In this document: positions 43,710 through 51,676 of the stretch, piece by piece
Position numbering within the stretch: position 1 is the stretch's first letter
Layout: each line of letters starts with the position of its first letter
NCBI GenBank assembly: GCA_035301345.1
Contig: DATGUM010000016.1
Span: 1 to 64,000, forward strand
Direction of reading: 5' to 3'
From: CALAMD01 sp035301345
GTDB lineage: Bacteria; Bacillota; Bacilli; Bacillales; Amphibacillaceae
Length of the DNA: 64,000 nt
Notes under the pieces: model-generated
Told to the model about the DNA's origin: nothing
Seen by the model: only the letters and a program-made list of their open reading frames with translations
The model's database searches: none
Made by a program: the position numbers and the translations under genes

Positions 43710-44426
43710 ATGAAAATAGAAGTTTGGTCTGATTATGCATGTCCATTTTGCTATATTGGCAAACGACATTTAGATTTAGCGTTAGAACAATTCCCACATA
43801 AAGAATACGTATCTGTACGTTTTAAAAGCTATGAACTTGATCCTGAAGCGGCAGTTGATCCGAAGAAATCTTATCACCAAATGTTAGCGGATAAGTTCAA
43901 TAAATCAATTGCAGAAGCCGAAGAAATGACGAGTGGTATAGCCACTCAAGCAGCTACGGCTGGATTAGACTATCAGTTTGAAGAAATGGTTTCTACAAAT
44001 ACGTTTGATGCTCATCGATTAACGAAATTTGCTGAGAACAGTGGGAAAGGGCTGCAAATGGTTGAACGTCTGTTTAAAGCTCACTTTACAGAAGCAGAAC
44101 ATGTAGGGGACGTCGAGTCGCTCACAAAATTAGCTGTTGAAGTAGGTCTGGATAAGGACGAAGTAGAAGAGTTTCTTCAGTCGTGCAAAGGAACTAAACG
44201 CGTCAGAGAAGAAGAAGAACAAGCGATGCAAATAGGTGTACGCGGCGTGCCGTTTTTTGTACTTAATGATAAGTATGCTTTATCAGGCGCTCAGCCACCT
44301 GAGGCATTTTTACAAGCGCTCAATCAAGTGTGGGATGAATTAGATGAGAAGCCAACAAAATTACCTGTTGATGAACAACATGCGTCATTTTGTACAGGCG
44401 ATGAGAATGAATGTCCAAAAAGCTAG
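43710..44426 (+). CDS. DsbA-family oxidoreductase, FrnE-like
   Basis: 238-aa thioredoxin-fold protein with active site CPFC (DYACPFCYIGKRH) and the cis-proline region VRGVPFFVLN. A second cysteine pair lies at the C terminus (FCTGDENEC). No signal peptide, so it acts in the cytoplasm. Start chosen at 43710, 9 nt after GAGAG; a GTG at 43701 is too close to the site. A terminator follows. Confidence 0.9.
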   Translation: MKIEVWSDYACPFCYIGKRHLDLALEQFPHKEYVSVRFKSYELDPEAAVDPKKSYHQMLADKFNKSIAEAEEMTSGIATQAATAGLDYQFEEMVSTNTFDAHRLTKFAENSGKGLQMVERLFKAHFTEAEHVGDVESLTKLAVEVGLDKDEVEEFLQSCKGTKRVREEEEQAMQIGVRGVPFFVLNDKYALSGAQPPEAFLQALNQVWDELDEKPTKLPVDEQHASFCTGDENECPKS

Positions 44427-44447
44427 TTAATCATAAATAATTAATCG

Positions 44448-44508
44448 AAAATCCTGATATTCTTAGTTAAAGATTGTGTCAATCTTTCTGAGAAATATCA
44501 GGATTTTT
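44448..44508 (+). terminator. Terminator of the FrnE-like gene
   Basis: AAAATCCTGATATTCT/AGAAATATCAGGATTTT outer stem with an inner AAAGATTG/CAATCTTT stem, followed by five T. Confidence 0.8.
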
Positions 44509-44614
44509 AGTATGTGTTTTAATATTAAAACCCGCGTTCCTCTCAATTAGGGCATATGTTTCTCGGGCATTCCCTTTAATTGAGAATTAATATGATTTAA
44601 ATCACACGTTAATA

Positions 44615-44643
44615 TTGTACTTATAAGTTTCGTATGCTATAAT
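44615..44643 (+). promoter_or_regulatory. Promoter of the siderophore transporter operon
   Basis: TTGTAC (44615-44620), a 17-bp spacer and TATAAT (44638-44643). Confidence 0.8.
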
Positions 44644-44659
44644 TCTTATTGAATCTAAT

Positions 44660-44674
44660 TGATAATGAATCTCA
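44660..44674. promoter_or_regulatory. Fur box of the siderophore transporter operon
   Basis: TGATAATGAATCTCA matches the 7-1-7 Fur consensus at 12 of 14 defined positions. It lies just downstream of the -10 box, an ideal site for iron-dependent repression. Confidence 0.8.
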
Positions 44675-44733
44675 TTCTTAATTAGAGTCATTTGTAAATG
44701 ATAATTATTATTAACAATGGAGAAGAACATTTT

Positions 44734-45687
44734 ATGAAAATACGCTATCTAGTAATCGCACTCATTATCTTCTCGATCACATCTATTTTCATAGGTGTTT
44801 CTGATCTATCTATTTTTGACTTATTTCGTTTAACAGAAGATCAAGCAGAAGTTTTATTCGTTAGTCGAATACCTCGTCTGTTTAGCATTCTGGTAGCTGG
44901 GGCAAGCATGAGTATTTGTGGTTTAATCATGCAACAGTTAAGTAGAAACAAATTTGTTTCACCGACGACAGCAGGAACATTAGATGCTGCTAGATTCGGA
45001 GTACTCGTATCAATGTTATGGTTTACGGGTGCTAGCCCACTGTTGAAGATGTCTGTATCGTTTGCATTTGCTCTTCTCGGAACAATTATTTTCATGAAGA
45101 TATTAGAGCGAATTAAATTTAAAGATGCAGTATTCATTCCACTCGTCGGTTTAATGTTTGGTAGTATTATCGATTCTCTATCAACATTTTTCGCCTATAA
45201 AAATGATCTCATACAAAACATGACATCATGGATGCAAGGCGATTTTTCGATGATTATGAGTGGGAACTATGAACTGATGTTAGTCAGTGTTCCAGCGCTT
45301 ATTATCGCTTATTTTTATGCGAATAAATTTACGATTGCAGGAATGGGAGAAGACTTTGCTAAAAATTTAGGTCTCAACTATAAGCAAGTCGTTAATTTCG
45401 GCTTGATTATTGCTGCATTCGTCACAGCATCTGTCGTGTTGTCTGTTGGAATGATTCCATTTTTAGGGTTAATCATCCCTAACATCGTAACGATTTATCA
45501 AGGGGATCATTTGCAGAAGAGTTTAATACACACAGCTTTGTTAGGCGCTTTATTCGTATTAATATGTGATGTGATTGGACGAGTCATTATTTATCCGTAT
45601 GAAATACCGATCAGCTTAACGGTTGGTGTTATCGGCAGCGCTATTTTCATTTATTTGTTGCTGAGGAGAAAAAAATATGGATTATAA
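44734..45687 (+). CDS. Iron-siderophore ABC transporter permease (YclN-like)
   Basis: FecCD-family permease of 317 aa with about nine helices. Features are FVSRIPRLFSILVAGASMSICGLIMQ, FVSPTTAGTLDAARFG and GMIPFLGLIIPNIV. Start chosen at 44734, 8-9 nt after TGGAGAAG; an ATG 36 bp upstream has no site. The order permease-permease-ATPase-binding protein is that of the B. subtilis petrobactin operon yclNOPQ. The siderophore is inferred from this order and was not proven. Confidence 0.92.
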   Translation: MKIRYLVIALIIFSITSIFIGVSDLSIFDLFRLTEDQAEVLFVSRIPRLFSILVAGASMSICGLIMQQLSRNKFVSPTTAGTLDAARFGVLVSMLWFTGASPLLKMSVSFAFALLGTIIFMKILERIKFKDAVFIPLVGLMFGSIIDSLSTFFAYKNDLIQNMTSWMQGDFSMIMSGNYELMLVSVPALIIAYFYANKFTIAGMGEDFAKNLGLNYKQVVNFGLIIAAFVTASVVLSVGMIPFLGLIIPNIVTIYQGDHLQKSLIHTALLGALFVLICDVIGRVIIYPYEIPISLTVGVIGSAIFIYLLLRRKKYGL

Positions 45688-46627
45688 GAAAAAAACAATT
45701 TTACTCGCTCTCATCTCATTTAGTTTATGTTTATTATATATTTTTTATGATTTAACAGGAAATATTGATTATATTTTGCCGAGACGTGTCATTAAAGTCG
45801 TCGCTATTATACTTACTGGCGGAGCAATTGCATTTTCAACGACGATTTTTATGACGATTACGAACAACCGAATATTGACACCGAGTATTATGGGGCTTGA
45901 TTCTCTCTATTTACTCATTCAAACAGTCATTATCTTTTCCTTTGGTTCGCGTTCACTCGTTATGATGAATAGTAATGTGAACTATGTCGTATCAATCGTT
46001 ATTATGGCAGTATTTTCACTCGTATTTTTCAGATTACTCTTTAAAGGTGAAAATAATAATATTTATTTCTTGCTCTTAATCGGAATGATCCTTGGAACGT
46101 TCTTTAGTAGTTTTACATCGTTCATGCAAGTGCTTATCGATCCGAATGAATTTATGGTCGCGCAAGATAAGATGTTCGCGAGCATAAATAATGTCAATAC
46201 GAATTTAGTTTACTTATCAATTATTTTAATTATAGGGATCTCAATTTATTTCTTGAGGTTTTTGAAATACTTAGACGTATTAGCACTCGGGAAAGATCAT
46301 GCAACAAATTTAGGTGTCCCGTATGAGTATGTTGTTAAAAGGTTACTTATTATCGTAGCCATTTTAATCTCAATAGCGACAGCGCTCATTGGACCTATTA
46401 CGTTTCTCGGTTTACTCGCCGTAAACATAGCTTTTGAATTTTTAAAAACGTATCGTCACAGTTATTTAATTTTAGGTTCTGTATTCATCAGTATTATCGC
46501 TTTAATCGGTGGACAGTTCATCGTTGAAAAAATCTTCACATTCGAAACGACGCTTAGTGTAATTATCAACTTTGTTGGTGGAGTTTACTTCATTTATCTT
46601 TTATTAAAGGAGAATAGGTCATGGTAA
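45677..46627 (+). CDS. Iron-siderophore ABC transporter permease (YclO-like)
   Basis: Second FecCD permease of 316 aa. It has ALISFSLCLLYIFYDL at the start, the FecCD loop GKDHATNLGVPYEYV and the coupling segment IGPITFLGLLAVNIAFEF. It overlaps the first permease by 11 bp and the ATPase by 7 bp, showing translational coupling. The ribosome binding site is GAGGAG. Confidence 0.92.
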   Translation: MDYKKKTILLALISFSLCLLYIFYDLTGNIDYILPRRVIKVVAIILTGGAIAFSTTIFMTITNNRILTPSIMGLDSLYLLIQTVIIFSFGSRSLVMMNSNVNYVVSIVIMAVFSLVFFRLLFKGENNNIYFLLLIGMILGTFFSSFTSFMQVLIDPNEFMVAQDKMFASINNVNTNLVYLSIILIIGISIYFLRFLKYLDVLALGKDHATNLGVPYEYVVKRLLIIVAILISIATALIGPITFLGLLAVNIAFEFLKTYRHSYLILGSVFISIIALIGGQFIVEKIFTFETTLSVIINFVGGVYFIYLLLKENRSW

Positions 46628-47376
46628 ATATTAAAAGTGTATTTAAATCATATAACAATAAAAAAGTGATTGACGACGTATCTCTTACGATAGAGAAAGG
46701 AAAGATTACTTCTTTTATTGGTCCAAACGGTGCAGGTAAAAGTACATTAATTTCGATGGTAAGTCGCCTGATTACACAAGATGAAGGGTCCATTCATATA
46801 GAAGGATCTGACGTAAAATCAGTGAAAGACCAGGACATGGCCAAGAAAATCTCGATTTTGAAACAATCAAATGTGATGAATGTAAAGTTAACGATCCGCG
46901 AACTCGTTTCTTTCGGACGGTTTCCGCATACACAAGGTCGCTTGAAAGATGAAGATTGGAAAAAAGTAGATGAAGCTATCTCTTATATGGAGTTAGAGAA
47001 TATGGAACATAAATATTTAGACCAATTAAGTGGTGGACAACGCCAACGAGCATATATCGCAATGGTGTTAGCACAAGATACAGAATATATTTTATTAGAT
47101 GAGCCGTTAAATAACTTAGATATGCGTCACTCTGTACAAATTATGCAAACATTAAGACGGTTAGTAGACGAATTAGGAAAGACAATCGTTATTGTTATTC
47201 ATGATATTAATTTCGCTTCGTGCTATTCCGATGAAATTGTAGCGCTTAAAGATGGAAGAATTGTTAAGCACGGCCCGACGTGTGACGTTATTGATGAATG
47301 TGTTTTAAAAGATATTTATGATATGGATATAAGTATTAAGAATATTGATGATCAAAAGATTTGTGTATATTTCTAA
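46621..47376 (+). CDS. Iron-siderophore ABC transporter ATP-binding protein (YclP-like)
   Basis: 251-aa ATPase with Walker A GPNGAGKST, signature QLSGGQRQR, Walker B YILLDEPL and switch histidine in IVIHDIN. The ATG lies inside the stop region of the second permease, behind AAAGGAG. It powers the two preceding permeases. Confidence 0.94.
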   Translation: MVNIKSVFKSYNNKKVIDDVSLTIEKGKITSFIGPNGAGKSTLISMVSRLITQDEGSIHIEGSDVKSVKDQDMAKKISILKQSNVMNVKLTIRELVSFGRFPHTQGRLKDEDWKKVDEAISYMELENMEHKYLDQLSGGQRQRAYIAMVLAQDTEYILLDEPLNNLDMRHSVQIMQTLRRLVDELGKTIVIVIHDINFASCYSDEIVALKDGRIVKHGPTCDVIDECVLKDIYDMDISIKNIDDQKICVYF

Positions 47377-47401
47377 AAAATAAGAATGGGGTAAGTTATA
47401 G

Positions 47402-48367
47402 ATGAAGAATATTGTAAAGTTTTTAATGATTGGGTTAATCGTTCTTGTTATGGCAGCTTGTGGGTCAGATACAGACGAAGGTAGTAAGGAAGAAGAAAAT
47501 GGTGAAGATAGCTCAGAGAATGAAGTATTAACGATTGAGCATGAGCTTGGAACGACTGATGTTCCGAAGAATCCAGAAAAAGCAGTTGTTTTTGATTTTG
47601 GTGTATTAGATACAATGTTAAAGTTAGACTTACAAGATAAAGTGGTCGGGGTTGCACAAGCAGGTGTTATTCCGAGTTATATTGATGAGTTTTCATCAGA
47701 AGATTACGGAAATATCGGTTCATTAAAAGAACCAGACTTCGAAAAAATTGCTGAACTAGACCCTGACGTAATCATCATTTCTGGACGTCAATCAGACGTA
47801 TTTGACCAGTTAGAAGAAATTGCTCCAACGATATTTTTAGGGGTAGATACATCAGATTACATGAATTCATTTACTGAAAATGTGAATGTGATTGGTGACA
47901 TGTTCGACAAATCTGCAGAAGTGGAAGAAGCGTTAGCAGATATTGATGAAACAATTGCATCTGTTAGTGAACAAGCGGAAGCGTCTGGTGAAAATGCGCT
48001 TATTATACTAGCGAATGACGATAAAATCAGTGCTTACGGACCGAATTCACGTTTTGGAATTATTCACGATGTCTTTAACGTGCCGGCAGTTGACGAAGGC
48101 ATCGAAGTTTCTACGCACGGAAGTAATGTCTCGTTTGAATACGTAACTGAGCAAGACCCTGATTTACTTTACGTTATTGACCGAGGAGCTGCGATTGGTG
48201 AAGAGTCAGCAGCTAAACAAATCGTTGAAAATAAATTAGTTGAACGAACGAAAGCATATAAAAATGATAACATTCATTATTTAGACCCTGAATTTTGGTA
48301 CTTATCAGGTGGAGGCTTAATTTCTGTTCAAGAAATGGCTAACCAAATTGAAGATAGTTTAAAGTAA
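47402..48367 (+). CDS. Iron-siderophore substrate-binding lipoprotein (YclQ-like)
   Basis: 321-aa lipoprotein with lipobox LVMAAC (cysteine 20) and an acidic N-terminal linker. The periplasmic-binding fold shows ELGTTDVPKNPEKAVVFDFG, LDPDVIIISGRQ and YLDPEFWYLSGGG. This resembles the petrobactin-binding protein YclQ. The ATG follows GGGGTAAG. A perfect hairpin terminator ends the operon. Confidence 0.93.
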   Translation: MKNIVKFLMIGLIVLVMAACGSDTDEGSKEEENGEDSSENEVLTIEHELGTTDVPKNPEKAVVFDFGVLDTMLKLDLQDKVVGVAQAGVIPSYIDEFSSEDYGNIGSLKEPDFEKIAELDPDVIIISGRQSDVFDQLEEIAPTIFLGVDTSDYMNSFTENVNVIGDMFDKSAEVEEALADIDETIASVSEQAEASGENALIILANDDKISAYGPNSRFGIIHDVFNVPAVDEGIEVSTHGSNVSFEYVTEQDPDLLYVIDRGAAIGEESAAKQIVENKLVERTKAYKNDNIHYLDPEFWYLSGGGLISVQEMANQIEDSLK

Positions 48368-48379
48368 ATAATCAAATCG

Positions 48380-48414
48380 CGTTGCAATCACATGTGTGAT
48401 TGCAACGTTTTTTT
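48380..48414 (+). terminator. Terminator of the siderophore operon
   Basis: CGTTGCAATCACA/TGTGATTGCAACG perfect 13-bp hairpin followed by seven T. Confidence 0.93.
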
Positions 48415-48429
48415 ATGCGAACAATCATT

Positions 48430-48458
48430 TTAACATTTTGTCGAAAAGTCGTTATACT
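48430..48458 (+). promoter_or_regulatory. Promoter of the SurA-like lipoprotein gene
   Basis: TTAACA (48430-48435), a 17-bp spacer and TATACT (48453-48458). Confidence 0.6.
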
Positions 48459-48520
48459 TATTAATGGGGAAACGTGTTATGTTACATATGTGATGAAAAA
48501 GGTAGAAGGAGTTTTAAACG

Positions 48521-49195
48521 ATGAAAAAACGAGTAATGTTTCTTTTATTAATAATATCGGTCGCTTTATTAGCCGCTTGTAGCGATGATGACAATGAAGG
48601 AATTAAGAGGGAGGAAGTAGAACCTCAAGAAGCTGTGACAATTAGTGATGCAGAAAAAATAGCTAATGATGAAGTTGTCGCAATCGTTAATGACGTCGAG
48701 TTACACGGCGAGTTATACAATTTAGTTTACACACAAACGAAAATTGAATTTCAACAATTTGAACAGGATGTTGAAGATTTAGAGCGAATAAAACAATCAG
48801 CAATCGATTTATTAATTGGTCGGGAATTAGCTGTTCAAGATGCAAAAGAACAAGGGATTGAAGTGAGTGAAGAAGAAGTAGATGAGGCTTTTTCAGAGTT
48901 TAAAGAAGAAGCTGAAGATCGTTATACATTATTTATTGAAGAATACGATTTAACAGATGATGCCTTTAAAGAACAATTCCGTTTTTCACTGATTCATGAA
49001 GAATATTTGAAATTAGATGACTTTCATGTAACTGATGAAGAAGCTGAAGAGAAATATGCTGAGCTTGAAAAAGACACGGAAGAAATCCCAGACTTTGATG
49101 ACATTAAAGATCAAGTTAAAATGGGGATTAAGCAAGATAAATTAGATGAAAAAGTAGAGCAATTAAAAGAAGCAGCCGATATTGAAATTAAATAA
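48521..49195 (+). CDS. SurA_N-domain lipoprotein without PPIase domain
   Basis: Lipoprotein of 224 aa with lipobox LLAAC (cysteine 20). Residues about 50-170 form a SurA/PrsA-type N-terminal chaperone domain (VAIVNDVELHGELYN, IDLLIGRELAVQDAKEQGIEVSEEEVDEAF), and the rest is highly charged helix. The parvulin PPIase domain of PrsA is missing, so it may be a pure chaperone for exported proteins. The start follows GAAGGAG. It has its own promoter, separate from the siderophore operon. Confidence 0.82.
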   Translation: MKKRVMFLLLIISVALLAACSDDDNEGIKREEVEPQEAVTISDAEKIANDEVVAIVNDVELHGELYNLVYTQTKIEFQQFEQDVEDLERIKQSAIDLLIGRELAVQDAKEQGIEVSEEEVDEAFSEFKEEAEDRYTLFIEEYDLTDDAFKEQFRFSLIHEEYLKLDDFHVTDEEAEEKYAELEKDTEEIPDFDDIKDQVKMGIKQDKLDEKVEQLKEAADIEIK

Positions 49196-49227
49196 TATGC
49201 TCATAAGTATTTTCAATGCAAAAAATA

Positions 49228-49256
49228 TTGACAATGATAAAAAGTTACTTTAATAT
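49228..49256 (+). promoter_or_regulatory. Promoter of the ZTP-riboswitch operon
   Basis: TTGACA (49228-49233), a 17-bp spacer and TAATAT (49251-49256), about 20 bp upstream of the riboswitch. Confidence 0.85.
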
Positions 49257-49275
49257 GTTTATAAATCATCTATAG

Positions 49276-49351
49276 TATGTAACTGACGGTTCTGAGTAGA
49301 GTTCACTACGAGGGAGCATATTATATATAGTTTTAGCCGATCGTCTGGGCA
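49276..49351 (+). ncRNA. ZTP (pfl) riboswitch
   Basis: Conserved blocks appear in the right order: TAACTGACGG (49280-49289), CTACGAGGGAGC (49306-49317), and GCCGATCGTCTGGGCA (49336-49351), the pseudoknot-forming 3' domain. They match the pfl consensus that senses ZMP/ZTP. The 3' end overlaps the 5' arm of the terminator at 49348-49403, so ligand binding should prevent termination and turn the operon on. Confidence 0.92.
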
Positions 49352-49403
49352 AATACATTTTATAGTTAAGCGCTGCTTGCTATGAGATGTATTTGCCCTT
49401 TTT
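49348..49403 (+). terminator. Expression-platform terminator of the ZTP riboswitch
   Basis: GGGCAAATACAT/ATGTATTTGCCC perfect 12-bp stem followed by five T. Its 5' arm uses the GGGCA of the riboswitch. Confidence 0.9.
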
Positions 49404-49432
49404 CATGTTTAACTTGAAAGGGGGTGAACGAA

Positions 49433-49459
49433 ATGACGATGGCATCCTTTCCGACATAG
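49433..49459 (+). CDS. Short leader ORF (8 codons) in the ZTP operon
   Basis: ATG ACG ATG ... TAG encodes MTMASFPT, 7 nt after the strong site AAAGGGGGTG. A second mini-ORF (MAKKEG, 49506-49526, behind AAAGGA) ends within the ribosome binding site of the permease. Both may be leader peptides or chance; no homologue is known to me. Confidence 0.35.
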   Translation: MTMASFPT

Positions 49460-49530
49460 CAAGTTTATAAATCCATATTCTTAATGCTCCTAAAGGAATA
49501 AAACAATGGCTAAAAAAGAAGGGTGATTTT

Positions 49531-50607
49531 ATGGATTTGAAGGATATACTTGCTGCGCTCGGAGTTTTGTTAGATTCTCTACCGCAAGGATTGTTAGCGA
49601 TGTCATTTGGCTTCGCAGCTTTACCTAGTGCTATTGGGTTTGGAATTGGCGCAATATTCTCTTTATTATGGCAATTACCAACACCTATATCATTTCAAGC
49701 TGAAACGACAATTGCTGCGGGTGGTTTAGGGAGAAATGTTCAAGAGCGAATATCCATTATTGTCTTTGCTGGTATAGCTATGGTTATTTTAGGGATAACA
49801 GGAACAATTGAAGCAATTGTTAACTTCATTGGAACAGATATCCTTTATGGTATGTTAGCTGGTGTTGGAATAATTTTAGTTAAAGCGTCAATTGATTTAT
49901 TGAAAACAAACTTACCTGGAGGAATAACATCATTCGCAGTTGCCATTCCAGTCTATTTATTAACTGAAAGTTTAATTTACGCGTGTGTGTTTAGCGTTAT
50001 TGTTGGAACAGTTATTTACCATATATATAACTATATACAAAAAAATAGAGGTAAAGAAATTGAATTAGCTTCATATGATACGGTTGAAAAGTTCAAGCTC
50101 GTGAAGTTATTAACAAATTTTAGAATTGTTCGTGGTGCTTTAGCGATTATTACATTACAGATTGGTGGGAATATCACTTACGGGACGATTACTGCAGGCA
50201 TGTCAGGCAGTACGGTCGATTTAGATAAGTTATCAATCGTTGGTGGATTAGCAACAACTGCAAGTGGAATGTTTGGCGGTGCACCTCTAGCTTCAATTAT
50301 ATCTGCTACAGGAGAATCACCTAACCCTGTAACGTCAGGTGTTTTATTGATGGCACTTGCAGCAATAATTATCGGAAGTACACTTTTTTATAAGTTTGGA
50401 AAACTCGTACCTGTAAGTGCTGTTGGAGGCTTTCTATTTGTATTAGGTGCTACAGTTGTTTTCCCGACGTATGGCGTGTTAGCGATGGATGCTGAAAATC
50501 CAGTCGTTAGTGGTGTAACGACAGTCGTCACGGCTGTTACGGATCCATTTTTAGGAATGGTGGCAGGTGTTTTAGTACGTGCGTTCTTAGCGATATTTGG
50601 TTTATAA
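49531..50607 (+). CDS. NCS2-like permease, substrate unknown
   Basis: Membrane protein of 358 aa with about ten helices, resembling the xanthine/uracil (NCS2) permease fold but shorter. Segments are PISFQAETTIAAGGLGRN, GGLATTASGMFGGAPLASII with a Gly-rich half-helix, SPNPVTSGVLLMALAAIIIGS and VPVSAVGGFLFVLGA. The start follows AGAAGGGTGATTTT. It is controlled by the ZTP riboswitch and followed after 24 bp by an isochorismatase-family hydrolase. A purine-like or carboxamide substrate is inferred from that context. Confidence 0.75.
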   Translation: MDLKDILAALGVLLDSLPQGLLAMSFGFAALPSAIGFGIGAIFSLLWQLPTPISFQAETTIAAGGLGRNVQERISIIVFAGIAMVILGITGTIEAIVNFIGTDILYGMLAGVGIILVKASIDLLKTNLPGGITSFAVAIPVYLLTESLIYACVFSVIVGTVIYHIYNYIQKNRGKEIELASYDTVEKFKLVKLLTNFRIVRGALAIITLQIGGNITYGTITAGMSGSTVDLDKLSIVGGLATTASGMFGGAPLASIISATGESPNPVTSGVLLMALAAIIIGSTLFYKFGKLVPVSAVGGFLFVLGATVVFPTYGVLAMDAENPVVSGVTTVVTAVTDPFLGMVAGVLVRAFLAIFGL

Positions 50608-50631
50608 AATTTATAAAAGGGAGAGAGTTCA

Positions 50632-51219
50632 TTGGCTATTCAAGTTGATATTAAAGCAGATAAATGTGCCGTGTTAGTCGTAGATATGTTAAATGATTTT
50701 ATTTTAGAAGGTGCACCGATTGAAAGTCCTGGTGCAAGAGAGATTATCCCGACGATTGTTGATTTTTTAGACTTTTCTCGAAGTAAAGACATTCCAGTCA
50801 TTCTTGTTCAAGAAATTCACCGGAAAGAAAAAGTCGATTTCGGTAGAGAGCTAGATAGGGAAGAACCAGAACATTGTTTAGAAGGAACGAAAGGTGTAGA
50901 AATTCATAAAGATTTAACACCTAAAAAGGAAGATTTTGTCGTTCAAAAGCGTAGATATAGTTCGTTTCATGCAACAGACTTAGAAATACTTTTAAAAGGA
51001 TTAGGTGTTGACACAGTTATTATTGCTGGTATTGCAACGAATGTTTGTGTTCATGCGACAGCACTTGATGCGCAGCAACGTGATTACAATGTAATCGTCT
51101 TAGAAGACGGTACAGCGGCAACGGAAGAAGGCTTACAAGCGCCATTTTTAAGAAACATTGAGTACGTGATTGGTGACGTCGCAACGACTGAAGAAGTGAA
51201 GCAAGAGTTGAGTAAGTAA
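50632..51219 (+). CDS. Isochorismatase-family cysteine hydrolase
   Basis: 195-aa hydrolase of the nicotinamidase/isochorismatase superfamily. The triad is D18 (VVDMLNDF), K106 (VVQKRRYS) and C139 (ATNVCVHAT), with the cis-peptide segment GIATNVC. All catalytic residues are intact. The start is TTG, 7-8 nt after AAGGGAGAG. Carboxamides are common substrates in the family, so the link to a ZTP-responsive permease suggests an amide related to purine synthesis; the true substrate is unknown. Confidence 0.88.
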   Translation: MAIQVDIKADKCAVLVVDMLNDFILEGAPIESPGAREIIPTIVDFLDFSRSKDIPVILVQEIHRKEKVDFGRELDREEPEHCLEGTKGVEIHKDLTPKKEDFVVQKRRYSSFHATDLEILLKGLGVDTVIIAGIATNVCVHATALDAQQRDYNVIVLEDGTAATEEGLQAPFLRNIEYVIGDVATTEEVKQELSK

Positions 51220-51227
51220 TATTAAAG

Positions 51228-51284
51228 TTCTACTAGTTCTATTATGTCTTGTAGGGAGATCCATAGAACTAGTAGAATTTTTTT
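51228..51284 (+). terminator. Terminator of the ZTP operon (hairpin copy 1)
   Basis: TTCTACTAGTTCTAT/ATAGAACTAGTAGAA perfect 15-bp stem followed by a T-run. A near-copy of the hairpin lies at 51322-51366. Confidence 0.9.
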
Positions 51285-51321
51285 GTTTATTTTGCTTAGT
51301 CGGTTCATAAAATATAAAAAA

Positions 51322-51366
51322 CCACTAGTTCTAATTGTCTTTTAGGGAGATCCATAGAACTAGTGG
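51322..51366 (-). terminator. Duplicated hairpin (copy 2), minus-strand terminator
   Basis: CCACTAGTTCTA/TAGAACTAGTGG stem sharing AGGGAGATCCATAGAACTAG with the hairpin at 51228-51284. Here the T-run is on the minus strand (six T), so it would stop antisense transcription from the murB side. Confidence 0.6.
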
Positions 51367-51676
51367 CACTTACGTGCGTAAGACGCGTAAGCTAGTAGAT
51401 AGTCTATCATAGGCTTTAAATAAAGTAAATTGGATAAAAGGTAGTGAGCAATACATTCATTTTAAAAACCCCGCAAAACTTGACCCCATCTACTGATGAA
51501 AAAGTGAAGCATATCTCAATATAAAGTGCTATAATAGAAATGATTTGTATAAAATGTGAATCGTTAGGAATTTGTTTCATACGCTATTATTATATAATGA
51601 CTAGTCGTATGAGTTTTTTTGAAATTCATAACGTTCGCTTTTGGATAAATGAATGAAAATAAAGGAATGATTTTTA
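51367..51676. other. Intergenic region upstream of murB with possible solo element end
   Basis: No coding frame. Positions 51469-51490 resemble the right terminus of the mobile elements (19 of 22 positions with one gap). Promoter-like sequences are TATAAT at 51530-51535 and at 51593-51598 with TTGTTT at 51572-51577 (15-bp spacer). Neither is convincing alone. Confidence 0.4.
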
